DNA of 64,000 nucleotides. It comes from Clostridium sp. 12(A) (GTDB lineage Bacteria; Bacillota; Clostridia; Lachnospirales; Lachnospiraceae). Positions 56,011-63,966 of the stretch are shown piece after piece (within the stretch, counting starts at the first letter, position 1; the number at the start of each line of letters is the position of its first letter). Both the position numbers and the translations under genes were made by a program. The stretch lies in assembly GCA_000526575.1 (NCBI GenBank), contig JAGI01000002.1:3023501-3087500 (forward strand), in the 5' to 3' direction. The notes below the pieces were generated by a model. The model made no database searches, was not told the origin of the DNA, and worked only from the letters and a program-made list of their open reading frames with translations.

Positions 56011-57390
56011 CTATTTTCCCATACAAAACTTTTTAAATATTTCATTTACCAGGTCATCCTCTACCGACTCTCCCAGGATGGTTCCAAGCTGCTCATAGGC
56101 ATCCATTAAATCAATGGAATAAAAGTCCTCCGGCATCTCATTTCTCACGCTCTGCTCTACCATAGACAGGCTATTTAAGGCTTCTGTCAGGGCATTTTTA
56201 TGTCTTACATTGGTGATATACACCTGATCGTTAAAATCCAGCTTCCCTTCATAAAACATAGAAGTAATCTCTTCTTCCAGATCTTTGATACCGGTTCTTT
56301 CCTTTGCAGAAATTAATATGACTGGATGGTTTGTTAAGGATTCTAGCCTTTCCTTCGTCACAACCGGGTCAAGATCCGTTTTATTTAAAAGGACGAGTGC
56401 CTTTTTATCCTGAATAAATTCTAAAATCTCCTGATCATTTTCATCAAGGTCACGGGAACCATCCACCACATAAATGATTAAGTCCGCTCCCTCTGCCGCT
56501 GACCTGGCTTTCTCGACTCCGATTTTTTCTACCACATCTTCCGTCTCACGAATACCCGCTGTATCGATGATATTAAGGCTTAACTCTTCTAAACGAATCT
56601 GCTCCCTTAAAGTATCTCTGGTGGTTCCGGCAATATCTGTTACAATGGCCCTCTCCTCTCCCACCAAAACATTTAAAAGAGAAGATTTTCCTGCATTTGG
56701 CTTTCCAAGAATCACCGTCTCAATTCCTTCCGAAAGAACTCTTCCGTTATCCGCGGAACGAATGAGGCTTTGAATCTCATCCTTTAAGGGTGATAACGTT
56801 TCTAAAAGTGTATCTCCATAGCCTTCTAAAGAAATATGTTCCGGATCATCAAGAGCCGATTCAATAAATGCAATATGATATATGATCTTTTCTCTCATAT
56901 CCTTAATGCGCCTGGATACAGAGCCTTCCAGCTGGCTCACAGAGGATTTGAGGGCATATTGGTTCTTGGCATTGATAACATCAATCACAGCCTCAGCCTG
57001 GGCCAAATCCACCCTTCCATTTAAAAAAGCCCGCTTTGTAAATTCTCCCGGCTCCGCTGGCCTTGCTCCGTGCTTTAACACAGTCTCAAGAATCCGCTTT
57101 GTTACAAGAACCCCGCCATGACAGTCAATCTCAATGGTATCCTCAGCCGTAAAGCTTTTAGGGCATCTCATAATCATGACCAGAACTTCGTCCACCATTT
57201 CATCTCCATCATAAATATAACCATAATGGATGGTGTGGGAAGGTTCCGTGGAAAGCTTTTTATTCCCGCTTCCCTTTGCCTTAAAAATCTTATCTATAAT
57301 CTGAAATGACTCCTCGCCGCTGATTCTCACGATTCCGATCCCGGAACTTGACATGGCAGTGGCGATAGCCGCAATTGTATTCATCTTCAT
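56011..57390 (-). CDS. mnmE: tRNA modification GTPase MnmE
   Basis: A 459-residue GTPase with an N-terminal formyl-tetrahydrofolate-binding domain (IAAIATAMSSSGIGIVRISG), an inserted G domain (P-loop GKPNAGKSSLLN, DTAG, NKTD) and the C-terminal Cys motif FCMGK, a C-x-G-K form with the essential Cys. It forms the MnmE/MnmG complex with the next gene. ATG at 57390, with a second Met two codons later. Confidence 0.97.
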   Translation of the reverse strand: MKMNTIAAIATAMSSSGIGIVRISGEESFQIIDKIFKAKGSGNKKLSTEPSHTIHYGYIYDGDEMVDEVLVMIMRCPKSFTAEDTIEIDCHGGVLVTKRILETVLKHGARPAEPGEFTKRAFLNGRVDLAQAEAVIDVINAKNQYALKSSVSQLEGSVSRRIKDMREKIIYHIAFIESALDDPEHISLEGYGDTLLETLSPLKDEIQSLIRSADNGRVLSEGIETVILGKPNAGKSSLLNVLVGEERAIVTDIAGTTRDTLREQIRLEELSLNIIDTAGIRETEDVVEKIGVEKARSAAEGADLIIYVVDGSRDLDENDQEILEFIQDKKALVLLNKTDLDPVVTKERLESLTNHPVILISAKERTGIKDLEEEITSMFYEGKLDFNDQVYITNVRHKNALTEALNSLSMVEQSVRNEMPEDFYSIDLMDAYEQLGTILGESVEDDLVNEIFKKFCMGK

Positions 57391-57419
57391 TTTCTTTCAC
57401 CTGTTTATAAGGAAAAGGG

Positions 57420-57462
57420 GTGAGGTGCCTTCCGACAGCCCCAACCCCTCATTGTTGATTGA
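57420..57462 (-). terminator. Weak hairpin between jag and mnmE
   Basis: AGGGGT/ACCCCT plus GG/CC and GC/GC pairs form an imperfect stem, followed on the minus strand by TTTT. It could partly terminate the rpmH-jag transcript before mnmE. Confidence 0.35.
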
Positions 57463-58128
57463 CTATTTATCCTTTTCCTGATACCGGTCCTTTTTTGGAT
57501 ATTCTCTTTTCAGAGATATCACAACATGTCTGAATGGTTCCTCTCCTTCACTTCTGGTAACAACGAACTTGTCATTTTGAAGTGCGGAGTGAATGATTCT
57601 TCTCTCATAAGGATTCATCGGCTCCAGGGAAACATTACGTTTGGTACGTTTTACCTTGTAAGCGATATTTTTTGCGAGAGTTTCAAGTGTTTCTTTTCGT
57701 CTCTCTCTGTAATTTTCCGTATCCAGCTTCACCCGGATATAATCATCGCTCTCTTTGTTTACTACTAGGCTCACCAGATACTGTAAGGAATCTAAGGTCT
57801 GTCCTCTCTTACCAATCAATATGCCCATGTCATCACCTGACATAACGATGGAAAGCTCTCTGTCACCTGCATGGTAGGAAATCTCCATGTTGACCACAAG
57901 GTCCATGGCTCCAAACACATCAGAAAGAAATGATTCCGCTTTATCTTCCAGAGTTTCCTTCTTCTTTGCACGGATGACAGCAGGTTTTTGGCCGATAAAT
58001 CCCAGAATACCATTACTGCCCTTATCAACAATTTCATACTCCAGTTTGTCACTGGTTGTCTCTAATTCGATTAATGCCTTTGTAATCGCTTCATCAACGC
58101 TTTTTGCTGAAACTGTAATCATATCCAT
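57463..58128 (-). CDS. jag: RNA-binding protein Jag/KhpB (SpoIIIJ-associated)
   Basis: A 221-residue protein with three parts: Jag-N (about 1-50, with ITKALIELETTSDKLEYEIVD), a KH-II domain (about 75-150, GILIGKRGQTLDSLQYLV) and an R3H domain (about 155-210, NPYERRIIHSALQ). Partner of KhpA in binding RNAs and controlling cell division and elongation in Gram-positives. The gene follows yidC by 14 bp, the normal arrangement. Confidence 0.95.
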   Translation of the reverse strand: MDMITVSAKSVDEAITKALIELETTSDKLEYEIVDKGSNGILGFIGQKPAVIRAKKKETLEDKAESFLSDVFGAMDLVVNMEISYHAGDRELSIVMSGDDMGILIGKRGQTLDSLQYLVSLVVNKESDDYIRVKLDTENYRERRKETLETLAKNIAYKVKRTKRNVSLEPMNPYERRIIHSALQNDKFVVTRSEGEEPFRHVVISLKREYPKKDRYQEKDK

Positions 58129-58142
58129 AGGTCACCCTCCTG

Positions 58143-59426
58143 CTATTTTTGCTTTTCGTTAAACTTCTGTACCATCCTTGCTTTTGATGAAAGACTGTTT
58201 GGATTGGAAGAATCCTTATTGTAATAATCATTGGAGGCTTTGACCTGCTCTTTGATTTTTTCCTTCTTCACATCCATATCAGCTTCTTCTTTCTCAGCAG
58301 CGGCCTGAAGATTCTTTAAATTAGCGGTCGCATTATGGGAAACTCGCTGAGGAGGAAGGCCTTTCTTTGCACGCTTTGCGTTAGCCTTTTCCACGTTCTT
58401 CTTAATCATCTCATCCATATCGATGCGGTTTAAATGACGGTTTACTGCAAGCTGCTGGATAATCTGGAACACACTGGAGGCAATCCAGTAGATACCGATA
58501 CCAGCTGGAAATGTAAAACAGAAGAAAACAGACATCAGCGGCATAACCGTATTCATCATCTTCATGGACTGAGCCATAGCATTCCCCTCATCGCCTGCCT
58601 TCTGGGGCTGAGCCTGGTTGACTGTCATAAGCCTAGCACTGAACCACTGGCTGACACCGGCAAAAACCGGAATCAGAATCGCCAGGCTGAAATGAAAACC
58701 GCCTCCAGCCGGGAAAATAACGCTTGATGGAGTTGACGCAAGATTGATTCCCAAAAAGGAATTCATATGGGCAATCTGTGCAGCATTGGTTGCAATCACA
58801 TCTTTCACACTTGGGAATAAATCCTGAAGCTGATTCCACTGTGTGGGATTTAACTGATACAAAAAGTCTACCATTCCATTGCTTGTGGACATGTCGTGGA
58901 CTCTTGTAAGATTTATCTTATTATCCGTTGCAAACTGCTTTAGCACCTCTACATGGTTTACATTTAAAGAACCAATGGCAGTAACAACATTTTCAAATAC
59001 ACGCTTTACGCTTGGTACATATGCAGGAATCTGATAGATTACCTGATAAAGAGCAAACAGGATAGGCATCTGAATGACTAGCTGAATGCATCCGCCTGTC
59101 ATGGAAGTTCCGTATTTCTCGTAAACTGCCTGAACCTCTACGTTTTGTCTGCGCATGGATTCCTGGTCAGTTTTTCCTTTATACTTTGCCTGTACGGCCT
59201 GAATTTCCGGCTGCATGACGCTCATCAGCTTAGAAGATTTCTGCTGTTTTAACGTCAGAGGAAACATAAGAAGCTTTGTTACGAGAGTAAATAAGATAAT
59301 ACATAAACCAATATTCTGGATTCCAAATATGCTGGTCAGCTGGAACAGCCAATCCATGATAACACCCAGAACAGTTGCAAATGGGCCCAGAATGCCCCCT
59401 ACCTTAGTCAGTACTAAGAATTCCAA
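58143..59426 (-). CDS. yidC: Membrane protein insertase YidC/OxaA
   Basis: A 427-residue insertase with five membrane segments and the Oxa1 core motif FTLVTKLLMFPLTLKQQ (about residue 45-62) followed by the charged hairpin KLMSVMQPEIQAVQAKYKGK. Compared with B. subtilis SpoIIIJ it lacks an obvious lipobox. The C-terminal 110 residues are a long Lys-rich cytoplasmic tail (residues 320-427), which may contact ribosomes. Cotranscribed with yidD and jag. Confidence 0.95.
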   Translation of the reverse strand: MEFLVLTKVGGILGPFATVLGVIMDWLFQLTSIFGIQNIGLCIILFTLVTKLLMFPLTLKQQKSSKLMSVMQPEIQAVQAKYKGKTDQESMRRQNVEVQAVYEKYGTSMTGGCIQLVIQMPILFALYQVIYQIPAYVPSVKRVFENVVTAIGSLNVNHVEVLKQFATDNKINLTRVHDMSTSNGMVDFLYQLNPTQWNQLQDLFPSVKDVIATNAAQIAHMNSFLGINLASTPSSVIFPAGGGFHFSLAILIPVFAGVSQWFSARLMTVNQAQPQKAGDEGNAMAQSMKMMNTVMPLMSVFFCFTFPAGIGIYWIASSVFQIIQQLAVNRHLNRIDMDEMIKKNVEKANAKRAKKGLPPQRVSHNATANLKNLQAAAEKEEADMDVKKEKIKEQVKASNDYYNKDSSNPNSLSSKARMVQKFNEKQK

Positions 59427-59445
59427 TGAACTACCTCCTCATCTG

Positions 59446-59661
59446 TTACGGAACTGGATCATAACCGCCTTTTGCAAACGGATTACAGCGAAGAATCCGA
59501 TAGCAAGCCAAAAACGTACCTTTTAACACGCCATACTTATTAAGTGCTTCAATGGCGTATTGAGAGCACGTAGGCGTGTATATGCAGTGAGTTCTTATTT
59601 TAAGGGGAGAGAGATATTTCTGATATCCTCTGATCAACAAAATCATGACTTTTTTCACCAT
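59446..59661 (-). CDS. yidD: Membrane protein insertion efficiency factor YidD
   Basis: A 71-residue protein with the family core [24 protein letters not shown] and [17 protein letters not shown], including the three conserved cysteines. It assists YidC-dependent insertion. It starts four bases after rnpA and ends 19 bases before yidC. Confidence 0.95.
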   Translation of the reverse strand: MVKKVMILLIRGYQKYLSPLKIRTHCIYTPTCSQYAIEALNKYGVLKGTFLACYRILRCNPFAKGGYDPVP

Positions 59662-59665
59662 AAGA

Positions 59666-60013
59666 TCACTTCGATTCTTTTTTTATAATGTTATGAAGTC
59701 CGCACAAGTGCAAATATGCACTTTCGATTGTTTTGTAATTTTCTTCCTTTGCCGCCGCCCTGGCAACGACTACGATGTCTAACCCGGCCTCCACCATGTC
59801 CTCATGAAGCCTGAAGCTTTCTCTGATTAATCTGGTTATATGATGCCTCACAACGCTGTTTCCAACCTTCTTGCTGACGGATATTCCAATCCTTGATTTA
59901 GGCATGTCCGTCTTTTTTACATACATCACAAGAAGCTTATTGGCATAGGATTTCCCAGTCTGATAAACAGCCTGAAAATCCTTGTTTTTCTTGATCGAAT
60001 TAAAATGTTTCAT
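59666..60013 (-). CDS. rnpA: Ribonuclease P protein component
   Basis: Protein subunit of RNase P for tRNA 5' maturation. The 115-residue form begins [20 protein letters not shown] and contains [20 protein letters not shown] followed by RLIRESFR. In most relatives the RNR motif reads NRxKR, and here VVRHHITRL is a variant. The ATG at 60013 is chosen since AAAGGAAAG lies in front; the longer frame to 60064 runs into the rpmH-rnpA hairpin. It follows rpmH in the conserved order. Confidence 0.94.
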   Translation of the reverse strand: MKHFNSIKKNKDFQAVYQTGKSYANKLLVMYVKKTDMPKSRIGISVSKKVGNSVVRHHITRLIRESFRLHEDMVEAGLDIVVVARAAAKEENYKTIESAYLHLCGLHNIIKKESK

Positions 60014-60045
60014 AAAAATCTTTCCTTTTCCGTTTATCTGGAATT

Positions 60046-60078
60046 TGAGAAAAGAAAAGGCCACAATTAATTGCGGCC
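60046..60078 (-). terminator. Hairpin between rpmH and rnpA
   Basis: Minus strand GGCCGCAATTAATTGTGGCC (60078-60059), a near-perfect stem with AT core, followed by TTTTCTTTTC. It is positioned to reduce read-through from the abundant L34 mRNA into rnpA. Confidence 0.7.
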
Positions 60079-60085
60079 TGGTCCA

Positions 60086-60220
60086 TTAAGCTGATAATTT
60101 TGCTCTTCCTTTTGCTCTTCTGGCAGCTAAAACTTTTCTTCCGCCCGGAGTGCTCATTCTGGCTCTGAAGCCATGAACTTTGGATCTCTGTCTCTTCTTT
60201 GGCTGAAACGTCATTTTCAT
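60086..60220 (-). CDS. rpmH: 50S ribosomal protein L34
   Basis: A 44-residue basic protein, [19 protein letters not shown] followed by [19 protein letters not shown], the standard L34 sequence. The ATG at 60220 follows AGGAGGTG. First gene of the rpmH-rnpA-yidD-yidC-jag block, with a promoter at 60310-60338. Confidence 0.98.
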   Translation of the reverse strand: MKMTFQPKKRQRSKVHGFRARMSTPGGRKVLAARRAKGRAKLSA

Positions 60221-60309
60221 AATGTACGGACACCTCCTCTTGTTACAATAGCTTATCATAGGCAATATGATGAAACATATTGAGACTATTTTAGTTAAAC
60301 ATCGTTTCA

Positions 60310-60338
60310 ATTATATAGAACAAAGCATAGTTCGTCAA
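60310..60338 (-). promoter_or_regulatory. Promoter of the rpmH operon
   Basis: Minus strand TTGACG (60333-60338), 17-base spacer, TATAAT (60310-60315). Leader to rpmH about 80 bases. Confidence 0.82.
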
Positions 60339-60662
60339 GGGAAAAATGCAATTTTCCTTGCATTCAGGCGGATTTTCCCGGCAAACGAAGAAGCCCTCTC
60401 CCATAGATTTCCATGACCATCCAGTTTTTCCTCTGGATGGGTTGCAAATTATTACTTATAAAGGGTTATTTTATACATATAAACTTTATTGTCGAATTTT
60501 TTATTATTCTTATAATTATAGATACAAAATCTTTTTATAAATGGCAGGAAGAAAATAAAGTTTTTTCCAGTGCTTTCGCTGACAGTATAAATACGATCGC
60601 ATATGCGGCTATAAGTATGGTAGAATTAAAAACGTAAATAAGTATAGTAAACCTGTGACTAA
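60339..60662. other. AT-rich gap upstream of rpmH
   Basis: No recognised gene. It contains a perfect 8-bp hairpin CCATCCAG/CTGGATGG (60417-60440) without a T tract, and a very AT-rich stretch (60445-60545) that includes TTATACATA, an eight-of-nine match to a DnaA box. A plus-strand frame ending near 60637 (SSAFADSINTIAYAAISM) may be another decayed part of the toxin relic downstream. Origin function is possible but unsupported beyond this. Confidence 0.35.
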
Positions 60663-60866
60663 AAAGTAGAAGCTAAGGGAGCGGGTAAGTCAAATGTTAG
60701 CCCAGAAATGGAAACAAAAATTTTGGAAGGGCAGCGCAAGCTTCCTAACAAGAATGAAGTAAATAGTGGTCATTCTCTCAGTATTAATAATTCAAATCCC
60801 AAGTATGCTGTTGAAGTACTAAAAGAATACTCTGATGCGACGAAAAAAATAGTATTTTATACCTAA
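60663..60866 (+). pseudogene. Decayed C-terminal fragment of a polymorphic toxin
   Basis: An open stretch without start codon encodes PEMETKILEGQRKLPNKNEV, then SGHSLSINNSNPKYAVEVLK. This pattern (I.EG.R, GGHSP.INNSNP.YAVEVL..) resembles the C-terminal toxin module of secreted Firmicute polymorphic toxins, often annotated EndoU-like. The family normally continues with a segment around FPDGNxSKIK, which is lost here; the frame stops after KKIVFYT. Upstream stops show the rest of the toxin is gone. The following gene may be its immunity partner. Assignment by memory of the motif, not by search. Confidence 0.55.
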
Positions 60867-60917
60867 TTTAATGATGGGTATTTGTCAACATACAAAAATA
60901 TATAAAGGAGTTAAAAT

Positions 60918-61337
60918 ATGTATAATGAATTTGACAAGTATCTTTTAGGATACTTTACTGATGATTATTGGTATGACGAAGGATTTACAATCGCACGTGA
61001 TATGTTATCAGAATTTAGTGATAATGATTGGTTGAAGTTACAAGAAGAGGTACTTAAAAAAAACATAGAGTGGCAAAAGAAGTTGGCTTATTGCATTGAC
61101 AATACGTCTAAAATGTATGAATTAGAAATTTTGCTTACTCTATCAACGGTTAAAGATAATGAATTATTCAATATTTGTATTGATTCATTAAGAAGTTTTA
61201 TAATTGATGATAATTATAAAAAAATAGTTTCTCTAAATGAGGCGCTTGTAGAGCAGGTAAATGATTTAATTGGTACACCCAATAAAGGAATACAAAAAGA
61301 AATATATCAAAAATTTATTGTCACGTTACGTGAATAA
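60918..61337 (+). CDS. Small acidic AT-rich protein, candidate immunity protein
   Basis: A 139-residue soluble, acidic, helix-rich protein starting MYNEFDKYLLGYFTDDYWYD. AAAGGAG precedes the ATG. GC content is visibly much lower than in neighbouring genes, which suggests horizontal acquisition. Its position 51 bp behind a toxin-tail relic, its size and its acidity fit an immunity protein of a polymorphic toxin system, but no specific immunity family is recognised. Confidence 0.6.
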   Translation: MYNEFDKYLLGYFTDDYWYDEGFTIARDMLSEFSDNDWLKLQEEVLKKNIEWQKKLAYCIDNTSKMYELEILLTLSTVKDNELFNICIDSLRSFIIDDNYKKIVSLNEALVEQVNDLIGTPNKGIQKEIYQKFIVTLRE

Positions 61338-61639
61338 TTTACCATTGCTAGACTATAAAGTATAAATTTGGGATTTAGTTATCGAACCATTTTACCGGAG
61401 ACTTTCATACCCCCGTAACTCTTTCACATAAATGGGTATCCCGTTCAAGTACTCCCCCGGTTACGACTCCGATGCCAAAAAATCCGCCCCCGACTCTTTA
61501 ACCTGCATCATTTTCTCCTCCATTTCGGTTAAGAATCTTAAAGTTAAGGAAGTTATAAATGGTTTGCGATTGAGGAACCTGAGGAATATCTCAGCCTATA
61601 GAATTCACTCATCTTCCTTCTTATATTTAGTCAAATTCT
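61338..61639. other. Gene-poor stretch with decayed coding traces
   Basis: No intact gene. On the minus strand 61392-61523 reads as a 43-codon stretch interrupted by one stop (MEEKMMQVKESGADFLASES, stop, PGEYLNGIPIYVKELRGYES), possibly an eroded gene end. Its GC content is higher than that of the adjacent AT-rich gene, so this is a composite junction. Confidence 0.35.
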
Positions 61640-61668
61640 GGGCGGGACCTTTTAGTCCCGCTTTTATA
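61640..61668 (+). terminator. Intrinsic terminator before the SDR gene
   Basis: GCGGGAC (61642-61648), CTTTTA loop, GTCCCGC (61655-61661), then TTTTATATT. It closes the island upstream of the SDR promoter. Confidence 0.8.
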
Positions 61669-61679
61669 TTACCAATTTA

Positions 61680-61708
61680 TTGAATTTAACATGTATGTAT
61701 ACTATAAT
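61680..61708 (+). promoter_or_regulatory. Promoter of the SDR gene
   Basis: TTGAAT (61680-61685), 17-base spacer, TATAAT (61703-61708). Confidence 0.72.
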
Positions 61709-61769
61709 AATGTTATTATTCATCTATCATTTGTAATCTCTTTTAATTAAAAAGAAAGGACGTAAATGC

Positions 61770-62546
61770 ATGGAAAATTATTTCGACTTACATGGTAAAG
61801 TAGCTGTTGTAACTGGAGCCAGTTCCGGACTAGGAGCAGATGCGGCACTTGCCTATGCAAAAGCAGGAGCAGATGTTGCATTACTGGCAAGACGGATAGA
61901 AAAGCTCAATGAGGTAAAAACTGAAATTGAGCAGTTAGGCAGAAAGGTAGTTGCAGTCGGGTGTGATGTCACCAAGGAGGAAAGCATAAAAACAGGGATG
62001 CAAACTGTGCTTGAAACCTTCGGTCACATAGATATCCTGCTAAATAATGCAGGTGTTGCAGTACGCGGCGGAGTAGACAGCATGTCAGTGGAGGATTGGG
62101 ATAAATCCTTCGATACAAATGTGAAGGGAATCTTTTTAGCAAGCAAATATGTACTTCCGCAAATGATGGAGCGAGGTTATGGCAAAATCATTAATATTGC
62201 ATCGGTTAATGCAGTAGTTGCAGATAAATTTGATGCATTTATCAGACATTCCTATAATTCCTCCAAAGCGGCCGTAGTCGGCTTAACTAGAGGTATGGCA
62301 GCTTCCTATGCGAAATATGGTATCACAGTAAATGCCATTGGACCGGCTCTTTTTGAAAGTGAAATGACAAGTGGAACCTTATTTAAGTCAGAAGAGTTTT
62401 TAAACAAATACAATGCATCGAACCCATCCGGACGCCCTGGGAAAAAAGGAGAATTAAATGGTACCATTCTCTACCTTTCCAGTGATTGTTCCAGCTATGT
62501 TCAAGGTCAGTTCATAATCGTAGATGGCGGCGGCGCTCTTGTATAG
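61770..62546 (+). CDS. Short-chain dehydrogenase/reductase (gluconate 5-dehydrogenase-like)
   Basis: A 258-residue classical SDR. Cofactor motif TGASSGLG, NNAGVAVRGG, catalytic Ser in INIASVNAV and the YNSSK (YxxxK) pair at about residues 165-169 are all present. Arg residues after the second strand (ALLARRIEK) favour NADP(H). The closest well-known relatives are gluconate 5-dehydrogenases/3-oxoacyl reductases; the substrate cannot be fixed. Own promoter, AGAAAGGAC ribosome site. G-rich on the coding strand, unlike pta next to it. Confidence 0.88.
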   Translation: MENYFDLHGKVAVVTGASSGLGADAALAYAKAGADVALLARRIEKLNEVKTEIEQLGRKVVAVGCDVTKEESIKTGMQTVLETFGHIDILLNNAGVAVRGGVDSMSVEDWDKSFDTNVKGIFLASKYVLPQMMERGYGKIINIASVNAVVADKFDAFIRHSYNSSKAAVVGLTRGMAASYAKYGITVNAIGPALFESEMTSGTLFKSEEFLNKYNASNPSGRPGKKGELNGTILYLSSDCSSYVQGQFIIVDGGGALV

Positions 62547-62666
62547 AGTAAATACCCACCTTTGTTATTCGATCAATGAATGATATAATAAATATGAAAA
62601 ATGGTAATTGATTCTAAAACATATACTTAACTCAAAACCATCCATCAAATCCAGGAGGAAACCCAC

Positions 62667-63638
62667 ATGTTCAACAAAATGATCACCACTCTAAAAACCC
62701 AAAACAGAAAAATCGTATTCACCGAAGGCACTGACCCAAGAATCCTAGAAGCCGCCAGCCGCCTCCACACCGAGGGCATCTTAACCCCTATCCTACTGGG
62801 AACCCCAACTGAAATAAAAGAAGCTGCCACAAAATCTGGATGGTCCGTAGATGGAATTGAAACCATCGACCCAAACAACTACGAGCAAATGGAGGACATG
62901 GTCTCTCTAATGGTAGAATTAAGAAAAGGAAAAATGGATGAAGCCTCCTGCCGAGCTGCTCTCCAAAAGTCCAATTACTTCGGAACCATGCTGGTAAAAA
63001 TGGGTAAGGCAGACTGTCTTCTGGGCGGAGCCACCTATTCCACCGCCGATACAGTAAGACCAGCCCTTCAGTTAATCAAAACCAAGCCAGGCAGTAAAAT
63101 CGTATCAAGCTGCTTTATCCTATATCGCCAGTCAGAAAACGAAACTGAAATGTATGCCATGGCGGATTGCGCCATAAATCTAGATCCCTCAGAGGATGAG
63201 CTGGTTGAAATCGCATATGAAACTGCAAGGACAGCCAAAACCTTCTCCATAGATCCAAAAGTTGCAATGCTCTCCTACAGCACCCTTGGCTCCGGAAAAG
63301 GAGAATCTGTAGACAAAGTAAGAAACGCTTCCACTAAATTAAAATCCATGAATCTGGACTTCCCAGTGGATGGCGAACTGCAGTTCGACGCTGCATTCTC
63401 ACCAACTGTCGCCAAAACAAAAGCACCCCAATCAGCCGTAGCCGGCAATGCCAATGTTTTTGTATTCCCAGACATCAATGCCGGAAACATTGGATATAAA
63501 ATTGCCCAGCGTCTTGGTGGTTTTGAAGCCTTTGGTCCCATCCTTCAGGGATTAAACGCCCCAATCAATGACCTTTCCAGAGGCTGCAATGCTGATGAAG
63601 TTTATAAAATGTCTATCATCACAGCATCATTAATATAA
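62667..63638 (+). CDS. pta: Phosphate acetyltransferase
   Basis: Interconverts acetyl-CoA and acetyl phosphate in acetate fermentation. The 323 residues match short Pta enzymes without the N-terminal DRTGG domain. Conserved elements are VFTEGTDPRILEAA, DCLLGGATYSTADTVRPALQ, ML SYSTLGSGKGESVDKV-like (LSYSTLGSGKG) and VFVFPDINAGNIGYKIAQRL. The partner gene ackA, which usually follows, is not the next gene. Third-position C is unusually common compared with the rest of the window, hinting at a different origin or expression level. Confidence 0.95.
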   Translation: MFNKMITTLKTQNRKIVFTEGTDPRILEAASRLHTEGILTPILLGTPTEIKEAATKSGWSVDGIETIDPNNYEQMEDMVSLMVELRKGKMDEASCRAALQKSNYFGTMLVKMGKADCLLGGATYSTADTVRPALQLIKTKPGSKIVSSCFILYRQSENETEMYAMADCAINLDPSEDELVEIAYETARTAKTFSIDPKVAMLSYSTLGSGKGESVDKVRNASTKLKSMNLDFPVDGELQFDAAFSPTVAKTKAPQSAVAGNANVFVFPDINAGNIGYKIAQRLGGFEAFGPILQGLNAPINDLSRGCNADEVYKMSIITASLI

Positions 63639-63668
63639 ATAATATTCTTAAACACATCTAATATGAAG

Positions 63669-63712
63669 AAAGGGAAGAATGGTAACTCTCCAGTCACCAC
63701 TCTTCCCTTTTT
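63669..63712 (+). terminator. Terminator of pta
   Basis: AAAGGGAAGA (63669-63678) pairs with TCTTCCCTTT (63701-63710), followed by TT AATCT. Inner GGT/ACC pairs extend the stem. Confidence 0.85.
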
Positions 63713-63966
63713 AATCTAGTTAACATAATCCATCTTATAATCAATGATAAAACATCCTCTCTCTATCCCTTATTCTACACAACTACTCTCCCATTTTTCA
63801 TCTAATAATCACCAAAGATTTAACACCTGACCATATAATCCCCCAGTATTTACATCTCCCTCTGCTAATTTTTACACGTACCCTGCTATTTATTACACCA
63901 TAAAATATTTTGTCGAATTTTGCTGATATAATATGTACCATAATTCTTAACGTAAGGAGATTTTAC
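63713..63966. other. Pyrimidine-rich, G-poor region before the last gene
   Basis: Very few G and many C/T on the plus strand. It contains near matches to the DnaA box TTWTNCACA at 63773 (TTCTACACA) and 63870 (TTTTACACG). An extended -10 element TGATATAAT is at 63924-63932 and a ribosome site TAAGGAGA at 63953-63960. It may be an origin-type region but the boxes are weak. Confidence 0.35.
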
